Source: Oscillospiraceae bacterium (GTDB lineage Bacteria > Bacillota > Clostridia > Oscillospirales > Oscillospiraceae). From it: DNA of 64,000 bases. How positions within the stretch are numbered: position 1 is the first letter of the stretch; every line of letters starts with the position of its first letter. Positions 18,425 to 28,425 of this stretch are shown piece by piece. Both the position numbers and the translations under genes were made by a program. Below the pieces are notes generated by a model, which saw nothing but the letters and a program-made list of their open reading frames with translations, ran no database searches and was not told the DNA's origin. The stretch is from positions 40,403 to 104,402 of the forward strand of contig SVLJ01000007.1 in the NCBI GenBank assembly GCA_015067995.1, in the 5' to 3' direction.

Positions 18425-18940
18425 TCAGTCATACACGTGGCAGATCTCATGGATCCGGCGGAAAACCAAATAAACAGGGATGAGAAACGGCAGGGATGAG
18501 CCCGTTTCCCGTATGGCCAGAGACATCGCGGTGGACATGGCATGCCGACTACCGGTGAGTGCCAGAAGCAGGCAGTGAAAGCCGTCTGTCAATACAAACG
18601 CCAGCACGGACAGCAGACAGGCGCACCAGAAACCCATGGGGATCCAGTTTTTCGATATCAACCCTGCCAGCATGCCGATGATGGGGAAGACCAGCGTGTA
18701 AAAACAGGGGATAGGCGCGGCGATGGTCAGATCACAGACAACGCCCAGCACCAAGGCGCAGATGCTGCCTGCGAGGGGCCCCTCGTACATGGCAATAACG
18801 GCTGCCAGCATGGGAAACACAAAAGGCATGACCCCAAATATGTCCAGAAACTGCAGTGCCACGCCGTGCAGCATCCAGCAGATCAGCACGCCGGATGCGT
18901 ACAGCAGCCATTTGAAAAGGATTTCTGTTCTGCCAAGCAT
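18425..18940 (-). CDS. mreD: Rod shape-determining protein MreD
   Basis: 171-aa multi-TM ORF between mreC and PBP2. Confidence 0.85.
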   Translation of the reverse strand: MLGRTEILFKWLLYASGVLICWMLHGVALQFLDIFGVMPFVFPMLAAVIAMYEGPLAGSICALVLGVVCDLTIAAPIPCFYTLVFPIIGMLAGLISKNWIPMGFWCACLLSVLAFVLTDGFHCLLLALTGSRHAMSTAMSLAIRETGSSLPFLIPVYLVFRRIHEICHVYD

Positions 18941-18976
18941 GGCAGCTCCTCTCTTCCGGCGGAATTCTGCCGGATA

Positions 18977-19816
18977 TCAGGTGACGATGTCGAAGGATTT
19001 GATGATAAAGACTTGCTTCAGCTCATCCAGCTGCGCAGAGGGCTTCACCACTGCGAACCGAGTGGAGCCGGAGTCATCCAGCTGCAGGGATTCCACCTTG
19101 CCGATGACCAGATCGGCAGGATAGTAGCCGCCAAGACCGGAGGTGACTACCAGATCGCCGATCAGCAATTCGCAGTCGGCGGGAAGATAGGTAAGGGAGA
19201 GCCTCCCCTCGTTCATCAGCACAAAATCGCCCTGTGCCACAGCTACGTCACCGGAACGGAAGACCAGTGCGCCCAAAGAGGTGTCGGTGTCCAGTACGGT
19301 CAGGACGGTACACCAGTTCAGTCCCACTTCGGTGACGATACCTGCCAGAAATCCCTCTTCCGTTACCACACAGTTGTTCACTGCAACGCCGTGGAGTGTG
19401 CCGCGGTTCAGCGTCAGGGAGGAGATCCAGTTGGAACTGGATTGCTGGGTGATGTTGGCGGCTTCAAACTGGAAATCCCGGCGCTTTTCACGCAATTCCA
19501 GCAGTTTCCGCAGACGGGCATTCTCTTCGCTGTCATCCTTGGCCAAACGCATTTCGCGCTCCATCTCAGCGATCTGGTTGCGCAGAGCCTGGTTCTCTTC
19601 CAGCAGCGCCTGATTATCGGCAAAATACGCCTGTTGTTCGGTTGCCCAGTTAGCCAGCGCACTGTACGCGTTGCGGAAAGGGGAGGAGAGAACTCCTGCC
19701 AGATTGACCAGCGGAGAGGATGTGCTGGCAAAAAAGGACATGACGGCCAGCGCCACAGCAATGACCGCCGTGGCGAACAGAATCCAAAGACCGTAATCCT
19801 TCAAGAACTTCTTCAA
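18977..19816 (-). CDS. mreC: Rod shape-determining protein MreC
   Basis: N-terminal TM, coiled coil, NRGTLHGVAVNNCVVTEEGFLAGIVTEVG. Confidence 0.92.
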   Translation of the reverse strand: MKKFLKDYGLWILFATAVIAVALAVMSFFASTSSPLVNLAGVLSSPFRNAYSALANWATEQQAYFADNQALLEENQALRNQIAEMEREMRLAKDDSEENARLRKLLELREKRRDFQFEAANITQQSSSNWISSLTLNRGTLHGVAVNNCVVTEEGFLAGIVTEVGLNWCTVLTVLDTDTSLGALVFRSGDVAVAQGDFVLMNEGRLSLTYLPADCELLIGDLVVTSGLGGYYPADLVIGKVESLQLDDSGSTRFAVVKPSAQLDELKQVFIIKSFDIVT

Positions 19817-19848
19817 GTGCCAACCTCATTTCCCATCAGGAGGGTTAC

Positions 19849-20424
19849 TTAGAGCAGCTTTACGCCGAAATGCTCCAGCATGCGGCTCAGCCGCAGTACA
19901 GGCAGACCCATTACATTATAATAATCGCCGTGGATTCCCTCCACCAGCAGACAGCCAAGCCCCTGAATACCGTAGGCACCGGCCTTGTCCATGGGTTCGC
20001 CGGTGCGGATATAGCTGAGCAGTTCCTGCTCCGTGGCGGCGCGGAAAAGTACCTCTGTGGTTTCACACTCCGTGAGCGTTTCGTTGCCCCGACATACCGT
20101 CACGCCGGTACAGACGGTGTGGCCACGACCCTGCAGAGCCGTGAGCATTCGCAGAGCGTCCGCCTCATCGGCAGGCTTGCCCAGCCGCACATGATCCAGA
20201 AAAACCATGGTGTCGGCTGTGATACAGATCTCATCGTCGGCACACAGTTTCCTGCCGGCCAGCGCCTTCTTACGGGAAATCCGCTGCACAGTTTCCTGTG
20301 CAGTCAGTCCTGCAGGAACAGATTCGTCTGCATCAGGAATACGAATGTCAAAATCTGAGATGCCAATGTGTCGAAGCAGCTCCTGGCGCCGGGGCGATGC
20401 GGAGCACAATACAATTTTAGCCAT
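19849..20424 (-). CDS. maf: Maf family nucleotide pyrophosphatase
   Basis: KIVLCSASPRRQELLRHIG, ITADTMVFLD, KAGAYGIQGLGCLLVEGIHGDYYNVMGLP. Confidence 0.95.
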   Translation of the reverse strand: MAKIVLCSASPRRQELLRHIGISDFDIRIPDADESVPAGLTAQETVQRISRKKALAGRKLCADDEICITADTMVFLDHVRLGKPADEADALRMLTALQGRGHTVCTGVTVCRGNETLTECETTEVLFRAATEQELLSYIRTGEPMDKAGAYGIQGLGCLLVEGIHGDYYNVMGLPVLRLSRMLEHFGVKLL

Positions 20425-20466
20425 AATATGCGTCCTTTGATTCACCTATGCGGAAATGAATGCGGT

Positions 20467-20898
20467 TTATTTTCCGGTGGAGCCAAAGCCGCCGCGGTCG
20501 GGACCGTCCAGATGCTCCACCCGTTCAAACACCAGCCGGGGCTGATTCTGCATGATCCGGAACTGACAGATCCGGGCGTTCTGCTCAATGGTCACGTCCC
20601 GGGTGGCGTAGGCGGGCATATACCACTGATCGCCGTCACCGCGATACGTGTAATCCACCACGCCCATGGAGTTGGTCTGCAGGATGCCGTAATTCTTAAA
20701 GGTGGAGCTGCGGGGCACGATGTGCGCCTCATAACCCTCCGGCAAGGCAATGGCCAGACCCAGCGGGATCAGCCGATATTCTCCTGCCTTCATGGTCACT
20801 TCCTCGGCGGTGTGAAGGTCGATCCAGTCGGATTTTCCATCCACATAGCAAAGCTCGTCAATGGTATCGGTGTAGTATTTTACTTTAATGATCTCCAT
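20467..20898 (-). CDS. dut: dUTP diphosphatase
   Basis: HIVPRSSTFKNYGI, NSMGVVDYTYRGD, C-terminal GGFGSTGK. Confidence 0.93.
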   Translation of the reverse strand: MEIIKVKYYTDTIDELCYVDGKSDWIDLHTAEEVTMKAGEYRLIPLGLAIALPEGYEAHIVPRSSTFKNYGILQTNSMGVVDYTYRGDGDQWYMPAYATRDVTIEQNARICQFRIMQNQPRLVFERVEHLDGPDRGGFGSTGK

Positions 20899-20969
20899 AT
20901 TTTCTCCTGAAAACGAAAACGTATAGTATAAAAATATATATAAATTACAAATAGTATTGAAAAATCGCG

Positions 20970-23078
20970 TTATTCCACGCCGCGATCAAAGAGTCCGCGG
21001 GTATAATCGCCGGCTGCGGGAGCACCGTCGCGATAGGCGCGGAAGATGGCGGCGCATTCCTCGGCAGTCTCCGTGGTGAAGCGAAGACGGGCATAGGCAA
21101 GACCCAGCTGCTTCCAATCCGTACGGTCGGCCAGATACAGGGGCTTGCAGTTCTGGATCTCTGTCCGGTGACCGAAGGCTGGCAAAAGAGGGAACTTCGC
21201 ACCGGTGCGGTCGTGAAGAGTGTGGGCGCTGCGGCAGGGGCCGCAGGCGGGCACGGTGCTGCCGTTTCGATCCAGCTTGCAGCCGGTCTTGTTCTTGACC
21301 AGACAGTTTTCCATGATCATCAGCGGCAGGCGGCCGTAGACCACTGCCTCGGCGGGCAGCGGTTTGACCATATCCCGGATCTGTGCGCCCCGCAGCTCGA
21401 AGGAGAGGCAGGCGCTGACAAGTCCCTTTGTCCGCAGAAAGTCTGCGGAACGGGCATTGAATACATTGAGCCCCAGATCGCCGTACATGGCGAGGCCGGT
21501 ATCACGCACCAGAGAAAGATGACCCAGATTCCCCAGCGCGGCGGCGGTGACACCCAGCGATCTGGCATGCTCCAGCCAGCGGCGCAGCAGAGGCTCGTCG
21601 GCGTCCTTCCAGATGCGGGGCAGCACGGCACACCAGACACCGTCATAGGCGGGAAGTGCGGTGACATCAGACAATACCTCCAGCGGCACATATACCACGG
21701 CGGGGGACATGGCCAGCAGTTCCGGGGAGAGCTGTTCCATGGAGGTGACGGATACCGTCAGCTGCGGTTTGTCTGCCGCGCAGGTGTTTTCCGGCGGATT
21801 GGGTGCGGGCAGCTCCCGGCGGACAGGTACGGCAGTGCGCGCTTCCGTCAGGGCGGCCAGTGCATCCCTCCGCAGGGCGTTGATGGTGGCGGCGGAGAGG
21901 GAAAGCCCCTCATCTATGGTGACATCGGCGCTTTCGCAGTGATAGGCGGTGCCGCCGGTCTTGGCAAGGCGGGCGGCGATATCCTCCGCCGTTACCGCAC
22001 GGCTGCGGGCGGCTTCCGGTACAGGGCCAGAGACCGTAACGGAATGGCCGTCATGGTCGGCAGCGGTGAGTGTGATCTCCTCACCTGCGGCTGCAAGGCA
22101 GGTAAACCGCACCGGCACGGTGCGGGCAGATTCTTTTTCATAGGCGGCACGGGCTGCAGCAAACAGCTCCTTGGGATCCGGCGTATTTTCCGGACGGGTG
22201 CCGAACATGCCGGGGCCTTTTCGCCCCTGCCAGTACCAGTCGGTGAAACCGGAACGGGAGAAGGCCTGTTCCAGCGCTTCCTTTTCTGCGGCGGTGGGAC
22301 GACGATCCTCCTCCAGCAGGCGGGAATAGATCCCGGTGATGACTGCTACATATTCCGGACGCTTCATGCGGCCTTCCAGCTTCAGGCAGGCAACACCCAT
22401 TTCGGCGGCCTCCTGCAGATTGTCGGCAAGGCAGCTGTCCTTCAGGGACAGGGGATAGCCATTGGCCTTTTCATCCACACCGTAGGGCAGGCGGCAGGGC
22501 TGGGCGCACTTGCCCCGGTTGCCGCTGCGTCCGCCGATAAGTGCACTCATGGCGCACTGACCGGAGTAGCACATGCACAGAGCACCGTGACAGAAGATCT
22601 CTATCTCTGCCGGACAGTTTCTGCAGATGGAGGCGGTATCCTCCGCAGAGCATTCCCGGGCGATGACCACCCGTTCACAGCCCATTTCAGCAGCCTCACA
22701 GGCACCGCCGGAGGTGAAAATGCTCATCTGGGTGCTGGCATGGAGTGGGAGATCCGGCAGCGCCTGGCGCAGCAGGGTAAACAGACCCCAGTCCTGAATC
22801 AGCACGGCATCAATGCCCAGACGGCATGCCTGTCGGGCGGTTTCCAGTGCATAGGGCAGCTCACGGTCGGTCAGGAGGGTATTTAAAGTCAAAAAGACCC
22901 GGACGCCCCGCTGATGGCAGAACAGCAGGGCGTCTGCAAATTCTTTGTCGGTGAAGTTTTTGGCATTGCGGCGGGCGTTAAAGTCGCCCCAGCCCAGATA
23001 TACAGCATCCGCTCCGCACAGGACGGCAGCCCGCAGGGACTCCGGAGACCCTGCGGGAGCAAGCAATTCGGGCTTCAT
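20970..23078 (-). CDS. U32 family peptidase
   Basis: 702 aa; MKPELLAPAGSPESLRAAVLCGADAVYLG; CMCYSGQCAMSALIGGRSGNRGKCAQPCRLPY. Confidence 0.93.
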   Translation of the reverse strand: MKPELLAPAGSPESLRAAVLCGADAVYLGWGDFNARRNAKNFTDKEFADALLFCHQRGVRVFLTLNTLLTDRELPYALETARQACRLGIDAVLIQDWGLFTLLRQALPDLPLHASTQMSIFTSGGACEAAEMGCERVVIARECSAEDTASICRNCPAEIEIFCHGALCMCYSGQCAMSALIGGRSGNRGKCAQPCRLPYGVDEKANGYPLSLKDSCLADNLQEAAEMGVACLKLEGRMKRPEYVAVITGIYSRLLEEDRRPTAAEKEALEQAFSRSGFTDWYWQGRKGPGMFGTRPENTPDPKELFAAARAAYEKESARTVPVRFTCLAAAGEEITLTAADHDGHSVTVSGPVPEAARSRAVTAEDIAARLAKTGGTAYHCESADVTIDEGLSLSAATINALRRDALAALTEARTAVPVRRELPAPNPPENTCAADKPQLTVSVTSMEQLSPELLAMSPAVVYVPLEVLSDVTALPAYDGVWCAVLPRIWKDADEPLLRRWLEHARSLGVTAAALGNLGHLSLVRDTGLAMYGDLGLNVFNARSADFLRTKGLVSACLSFELRGAQIRDMVKPLPAEAVVYGRLPLMIMENCLVKNKTGCKLDRNGSTVPACGPCRSAHTLHDRTGAKFPLLPAFGHRTEIQNCKPLYLADRTDWKQLGLAYARLRFTTETAEECAAIFRAYRDGAPAAGDYTRGLFDRGVE

Positions 23079-23428
23079 CAGCGGCGGGGGCTGCCGCCGC
23101 CGCGGCCTTCCAGCTTCTGCTGCAGGCGGAAGACTTCACGGCGCAGTTCGCTGGCTTCTGCCTGTGCCTTACCGGCCTCATCCAGATACTGCTTGATCTG
23201 GCTGCGGAGAGCCTCGGAAGCGGCCTGTGCCTTGAACAGCTCGTCGGTAATATTCACGGCGGTCAGCACGGCGGCGTCCGTACGGCCTACTTTGCTGCCG
23301 TTGAGAACCTCCGCCATCTTCTGGTCCACATAGGAACCGACTTTCTGCATGTAGGTAGCGGTTTCTTCCGCCACAAGGGTGTAATCCTGGCTGCAGATGG
23401 TAACAGAGACACGATTTGCCATAAACAT
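23078..23428 (-). CDS. zapA: Cell division protein ZapA
   Basis: NRVSVTICSQDYTLVAEETATYMQKVGSYVDQKM. Confidence 0.88.
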   Translation of the reverse strand: MFMANRVSVTICSQDYTLVAEETATYMQKVGSYVDQKMAEVLNGSKVGRTDAAVLTAVNITDELFKAQAASEALRSQIKQYLDEAGKAQAEASELRREVFRLQQKLEGRGGGSPRR

Positions 23429-23649
23429 GGTCCTCCTTTGTCAGAGGGTCACACAAACCCATTTTTACAAATACATAGTATAGCATAACTCTTGCGGTGT
23501 TGCCACTAAATTTCTGCAAATTCGGAGATTTTCCGTGGTTTTTCACGGCTTTTTCGGGGAATCCGGGGTTTCTTCCCGAAAGGAAGAAGTTTTGGTTGTT
23601 CTTCCGCGCATTTTCGTGTAGAATGAAGGGTACGAAAGGAGGCGAGGAT

Positions 23650-24624
23650 ATGGCGGGCTATCTCATCAACAGCGGCAATGAAAGCGTTACGCTGCCGGTA
23701 ACGGTGGTGCGGATGCTGGAGCAGAAGGGCGACGGCGATGCGGCACTGCTGTACCTCGCTTTGTTGCGGCATCAGGGAACGGTGCCCCCCCGTGCGCTGG
23801 CCGGTGAGCTGCGCTGGGAGCGGGAACGCATTGAGCGGGCAGAGACCATCCTGCGGGAGCTGCGGCTGATTACCGAGCAGACGGAGCAGGCACCGCCGGA
23901 GCCTGCGGAGGAGCGGCCTCAGTACACCTCGGAGGATGTTGCGGTACGATTGGAGAAGAACGGTGAGTTCCGTGCCCTGAGTCAGCAGGTGGAGCGTCGG
24001 CTGGGTAAACGGCTTACCACGCCGGATCTGGGAATCCTGCTGGGGCTCACTGACTATCTGGGTCTGCCGGCGGACGTAGTGTATCTGCTGGTGTGCCACT
24101 GTGCAGAGCGGACAGAGGGGCGTCTTGGACCCGGCCGCCGACCCGGTATGCGCCAGATCGAGAAGGAAGGCTATGCCTGGTCCCGAATGGGTGTGGATAC
24201 CCAGGAGGCGGCTGTGGAGCATCTGAAGAAATACGCCGCCCGTCAGGCGCTGCTGCCCCGATATATGCGGGCGCTACAGCTGCCGGAGCGGAAGGCATCC
24301 TCTTCCGAAGAAAAATATATGACCGAGTGGCAGGAAATGGGCTTCCCGCCGGAGACCGTGGCACTGGCTTATGACAGGACGGTGCTGAATTGCCGGGAAT
24401 TCAAATGGCCTTACTGCAACGGCATCCTGAAACGATGGCATGCTGCCGGACTCCACACCGTGGAGGAGATCGAGGCGGGAGACCGGAAGTATGTTCCCCG
24501 CCAGCCGGACACTGTTCCGGCAGCAACCCGGACACAGGAGACGAACCAGCAGGATGACCTTAGCTGGATGAAGAAGTACATCGAACAGCGCGACAGACAG
24601 AGAAACAAGCGGGAGGAGGTATAA
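23650..24624 (+). CDS. DnaD domain-containing replication protein
   Basis: C-terminal YMTEWQEMGFPPETVALAYDRTVLNCREFKWPYCNGILKRWHAAGLHTVEEI; adjacent to the DnaI-like gene. Confidence 0.85.
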   Translation: MAGYLINSGNESVTLPVTVVRMLEQKGDGDAALLYLALLRHQGTVPPRALAGELRWERERIERAETILRELRLITEQTEQAPPEPAEERPQYTSEDVAVRLEKNGEFRALSQQVERRLGKRLTTPDLGILLGLTDYLGLPADVVYLLVCHCAERTEGRLGPGRRPGMRQIEKEGYAWSRMGVDTQEAAVEHLKKYAARQALLPRYMRALQLPERKASSSEEKYMTEWQEMGFPPETVALAYDRTVLNCREFKWPYCNGILKRWHAAGLHTVEEIEAGDRKYVPRQPDTVPAATRTQETNQQDDLSWMKKYIEQRDRQRNKREEV

Positions 24625-24627
24625 GCC

Positions 24628-25620
24628 ATGGCATATGACGGCAGGATCATGCGCCGCGCCCAGGCGCAGTTTGAAGAGGATCGCCGCCGCCGGGAGGAGG
24701 ACACCCGGAGAAAAAAGGAGGCGGTGTTTGCCCGCCAGCCCCGCCTGCGGGAGATCGATGGGGAGCTGCGTGCCACCATGAGCCGGATCATTGCCTCCGC
24801 TCTGCGCCGGGGAACGGACCCCCGTCCGGCAGTGGCTGTGCTGCAGGATCGCAACCTCAGCCTGCAGGAGGAGCGCACGGAGCTGCTGGCCCAACTGGGT
24901 ATGCCGGCAGATTATCTGGAGGAAAAGCCCGCCTGTACCCTGTGCGGTGACAGCGGCTACCACGGCGAGGCTGTGTGCCGTTGCCTTAAGGCGTATTACG
25001 CACGGGAACAGCAGCAGGAACTGAGCCGGATGCTGGATCTGGGCAATCAGAGCTTTGACACGTTTTCTATGGACTGGTATCCGGAGACCCGGTCTGCGCT
25101 GGGCGTGTCGCCCCGTGAAAATATGGAGAACACCCGGGATATCTGTGTGGATTACGCTTACGGCTTCAACGGGCGCAGTGGAAACCTGCTGTTCACAGGT
25201 GCGCCGGGACTGGGCAAGACCTTCCTTTCCGCCTGTATTGCACGAGTGGTCAGTGAAAAGGGGTATTCCGTGGTGTACGATACCGCCATGCAGATATTCG
25301 ACCGGTTCGAGGCGCAGAAATTTGGCAAAGATGAGGACGGTACGGTGGACGGAGATGTAGACCGTATTCTCAATTGCGATCTGCTGATTCTGGACGATCT
25401 GGGCACGGAAATGACAACCGCATTTGTCCAGAGTGCCCTGTATCAGATCATCAACACCCGCTTGATGACGAAAAAAAGCACCATCATTTCCACCAATCTG
25501 TCCGTCCAGGAACTTCGCCGCCGGTATCTGCAGCAGGTGGCCTCCCGTCTGGAGGGAGACTATACCATCCTTCCCTTTATTGGAGAAGATATCCGCAGAC
25601 TGAAAAAGGAACGCTCATAA
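24628..25620 (+). CDS. DnaC/DnaI-like ATPase (helicase loader)
   Basis: LLFTGAPGLGKTFLSACIARVV Walker A; LLILDDLGTEM Walker B; CTLCGDSGYHGEAVCRC Zn-binding. Confidence 0.92.
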   Translation: MAYDGRIMRRAQAQFEEDRRRREEDTRRKKEAVFARQPRLREIDGELRATMSRIIASALRRGTDPRPAVAVLQDRNLSLQEERTELLAQLGMPADYLEEKPACTLCGDSGYHGEAVCRCLKAYYAREQQQELSRMLDLGNQSFDTFSMDWYPETRSALGVSPRENMENTRDICVDYAYGFNGRSGNLLFTGAPGLGKTFLSACIARVVSEKGYSVVYDTAMQIFDRFEAQKFGKDEDGTVDGDVDRILNCDLLILDDLGTEMTTAFVQSALYQIINTRLMTKKSTIISTNLSVQELRRRYLQQVASRLEGDYTILPFIGEDIRRLKKERS

Positions 25621-25628
25621 AGAAACAA

Positions 25629-25660
25629 CGCCCTCCACGTTTTCGTGGAGGGCGCTTTGC
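25629..25660. terminator. Bidirectional intrinsic terminator
   Basis: CGCCCTCCACG-ttttc-GTGGAGGGCG hairpin between convergent genes. Confidence 0.8.
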
Positions 25661-25667
25661 GTGCAGG

Positions 25668-26846
25668 TTACTCTTCGATAAGTGCTTTGAAGATGGGCAG
25701 GCTGCGCACCAGCATGTCGTGATCCACGCAGGTGCTGATGCGGAAGAAATCCGGGCAGCCGAAGTCACCGCCGGGGACGATGAGAACGTCCTTTGCCTTG
25801 GCCCGGTCGGAGAATTCCTGTGCCGTGCCTCTGGGAGAGCGGACAAACATGTAGAAAGCGCCGTTGGGCTTGGCACACTGATAGCCGTAGGAGGTCAGCG
25901 CCTCATAGAGGGTGGTGCGGTTTCGGTCATAGGCATCCAGATCCGGGCGGATACCGGCACAGCGGCCCACTACCAGCTGCTGCAGGGAGGGAGCACACAC
26001 ATGGCCGATGATTCGGGCGGCGCCTGCGCCCGCGGCATAGAGGGCAGCGCTGTCGGCGGCACAGTCGGGTACGCAGAAGTAGCCAATGCGCTCGCCGGGA
26101 AGGGACAGAGACTTGGAATAGGAATAGCAGATCACCGTATTGGGATAGATGCCGGGGATGTAAGGCACCTCAACACCGTCATACACCAGCTCGCGATAGG
26201 GTTCGTCTGCCAGAATGTAAATGGGGTGGCCGAATTCCTCACTCTTGCGGGTGAGGATGGCAGCCAGCGCCGTCAGGGTCTCCCGGGTATAGACCACGCC
26301 GGAGGGATTGTTGGGAGAGTTGACGATGACGGCCTGAGTATGGGAGGTCAGAGCGGCCTCCAGCGCATCCATGCGGATCTGGAAAGCCTCCTCATCAGCG
26401 GGTACCACCACCAGCTTTGCGCCACTGCTTTCCACAAAGGGGCGATACTCCGGGAAGAAGGGAGCGATGGCCACGATCTCCGCATTCTCCACTGTTAAAG
26501 CCCGGATCATGGCAATAAGAGCAGGCGCGGCACCGCAGGTAAAGTAGATGTTTTCAGGCCGCAGTCCGGCGTGATAGCGGGCGTTGAGGTCGTCGGCCAC
26601 GGACTTTCGTGGATCTATGGCTCCGGGGGCAGGGGTGTAACTGTGGACAGACAGGGGAGATTCCTTTCCCACGATGGAAAGAAATGCATCCTTCACATCC
26701 TCCGGTGCGGGGATAGAGGGATTCCCCAGAGAAAAGTCGAAGACATTCTCTCTGCCTACCATGGCGGCGCGTTTCAGGCCGTATTCAAACAGATCCCGGA
26801 TACAGGAACGTTTGGAGCCGAGCTCGTGCATTTTCTGATTGATCAT
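25668..26846 (-). CDS. Pyridoxal phosphate-dependent aminotransferase (class I/II)
   Basis: 392 aa; VNSPNNPSGVVYT, YSYSKSLSLPGERIGY. Confidence 0.93.
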   Translation of the reverse strand: MINQKMHELGSKRSCIRDLFEYGLKRAAMVGRENVFDFSLGNPSIPAPEDVKDAFLSIVGKESPLSVHSYTPAPGAIDPRKSVADDLNARYHAGLRPENIYFTCGAAPALIAMIRALTVENAEIVAIAPFFPEYRPFVESSGAKLVVVPADEEAFQIRMDALEAALTSHTQAVIVNSPNNPSGVVYTRETLTALAAILTRKSEEFGHPIYILADEPYRELVYDGVEVPYIPGIYPNTVICYSYSKSLSLPGERIGYFCVPDCAADSAALYAAGAGAARIIGHVCAPSLQQLVVGRCAGIRPDLDAYDRNRTTLYEALTSYGYQCAKPNGAFYMFVRSPRGTAQEFSDRAKAKDVLIVPGGDFGCPDFFRISTCVDHDMLVRSLPIFKALIEE

Positions 26847-26908
26847 AATGGCTTATCTCCTTCCGCAACGGCCGAAGGTCGTTGATGCTACTGTGTTGAA
26901 AAAGAGGA

Positions 26909-27295
26909 TCAGTTCCAGTGAAGGGTATATTTACCGGAGGCGGAGCGGAAACGGATGACGAGGGTATAGGGACGGCCCTTTTCCGCAGACACCGCTCCGT
27001 TCTGGACAGCACTGTCCAGAACCAGCAGCTGTGTGCCATGATCCAAAAGCGCTGCAGATACCTCGCCCCGGGTCAGTTCCGGAGAAAAAGCAAAATGAAA
27101 TGTTCTGCTCTCCGGAAAGCGCACCACACGTTTGATCTGGCCGGTGCAGGCGGTGAAAGAGGCCTCACGTCCCTGCCGTGTACCTATAAAGGCCAGAGCG
27201 CGTTTGGAACTGAGAATCAGAAAGCCGTTGGTGTATAATACCCAGAACGCAATGATGAGAAACAGGGGCAGAAGAACAAAATGTGCACCATCCAT
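26909..27295 (-). CDS. Hypothetical protein with N-terminal TM
   Basis: 128 aa; FVLLPLFLIIAFWVLYTNGFLILSS. Confidence 0.65.
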   Translation of the reverse strand: MDGAHFVLLPLFLIIAFWVLYTNGFLILSSKRALAFIGTRQGREASFTACTGQIKRVVRFPESRTFHFAFSPELTRGEVSAALLDHGTQLLVLDSAVQNGAVSAEKGRPYTLVIRFRSASGKYTLHWN

Positions 27296-27326
27296 GACAG
27301 CTACTCCTTTCTGCTTGAGGGACCGC

Positions 27327-28262
27327 TCAGAACCGGGCGGCGATCTCCTTCAGTGCGGCGTAATACTTCTGCGTCATGGGTACTTCCACGCCAAGCTCTG
27401 CCGCCATGCGAACCACATCGCCGCAGAAAACCTCCAGCTCGCCGGCGCGGCCTGCGGCGAAATCGCGGCCCAGGGAGCTGTCGGAATCGTCGCTGGTTTT
27501 GAGGATGCGGCGCAGCTGCTTCTCAGGCAGATCCTCCGTCAGCGCGACGCCGGAGGCAACGCCTACTTTCCAGGACTCGGTGAGCAGAGCGCGGGAATCC
27601 TCCACGCGGCTCTCGTTGGCTTTGATGCCGCCGATGGTGCAGCCCCAGCGGGCGGTAGCCACATTGTATGCACAGTTGAGGACGTATTTCGTCCAGATGG
27701 CTGCTGCAACGTCTTCCACAGCCTTGCACTGGATACCGGCATCCATAAACAGGGCGGCTGTCTCTTCCGCTTTGGCCTGTTCTGCAGCGTCAAACACCTG
27801 AGAGCCGATGGAAAGCTCAGTGAATTTGCCCTGCTGGGTAATGGAGAAGTCCCGGCCTGCACCGGAGACAGTGTAGATCACGCAGCCCAGCACCGTGCCG
27901 GTGGGCAGAATGGTGCGCAGCCTTTTGGCGGCGGTGACGCCGTTCATCACCGGCAGCACCACGGTATCGGGGCCGACAATGGGCATAATCTGCTGTGCAG
28001 CGGCTTCCAGCGCATCGTTCTTTACGCACACCAGAACAAGATCCTGCACCGGCAGGCCGGTAGGATCGTCGGTGACAACAGTGGGCTTCACGGTGAACTC
28101 GCCGTAGGCATCGGAATGGAGGGTCAGGCCGTTGGTGCGAAGATGCTCTGCCCGGGGGCCTCGGGCAATGAGGCTGACATCGTCGCCGTATTGACGGATC
28201 AGCACGCCGGAGAGCAGTCCGCCGACGCCGCCGATGCCTACAACCGTAATCTTTTTCGCCAT
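27327..28262 (-). CDS. 2-dehydropantoate 2-reductase family protein
   Basis: MAKKITVVGIGGVGGLLSGVLIRQYG; VCVKNDALEAAAQ; KYVLNCAYN. Confidence 0.9.
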   Translation of the reverse strand: MAKKITVVGIGGVGGLLSGVLIRQYGDDVSLIARGPRAEHLRTNGLTLHSDAYGEFTVKPTVVTDDPTGLPVQDLVLVCVKNDALEAAAQQIMPIVGPDTVVLPVMNGVTAAKRLRTILPTGTVLGCVIYTVSGAGRDFSITQQGKFTELSIGSQVFDAAEQAKAEETAALFMDAGIQCKAVEDVAAAIWTKYVLNCAYNVATARWGCTIGGIKANESRVEDSRALLTESWKVGVASGVALTEDLPEKQLRRILKTSDDSDSSLGRDFAAGRAGELEVFCGDVVRMAAELGVEVPMTQKYYAALKEIAARF

Positions 28263-28425
28263 AAAGAATCCTCCTGCGGCAGACACCGCGCTGAATTTTG
28301 AAATTACGCACATCATAACAGAAATCAGGGAAAAAGAAAAGAGGATTGGCAGGCTTTTCCTTCGTTGCAATGAGAAGATGGATATGGTAGCATGAGGAAA
28401 ACGTTCTGCAAAGGGAGGAGTTCCT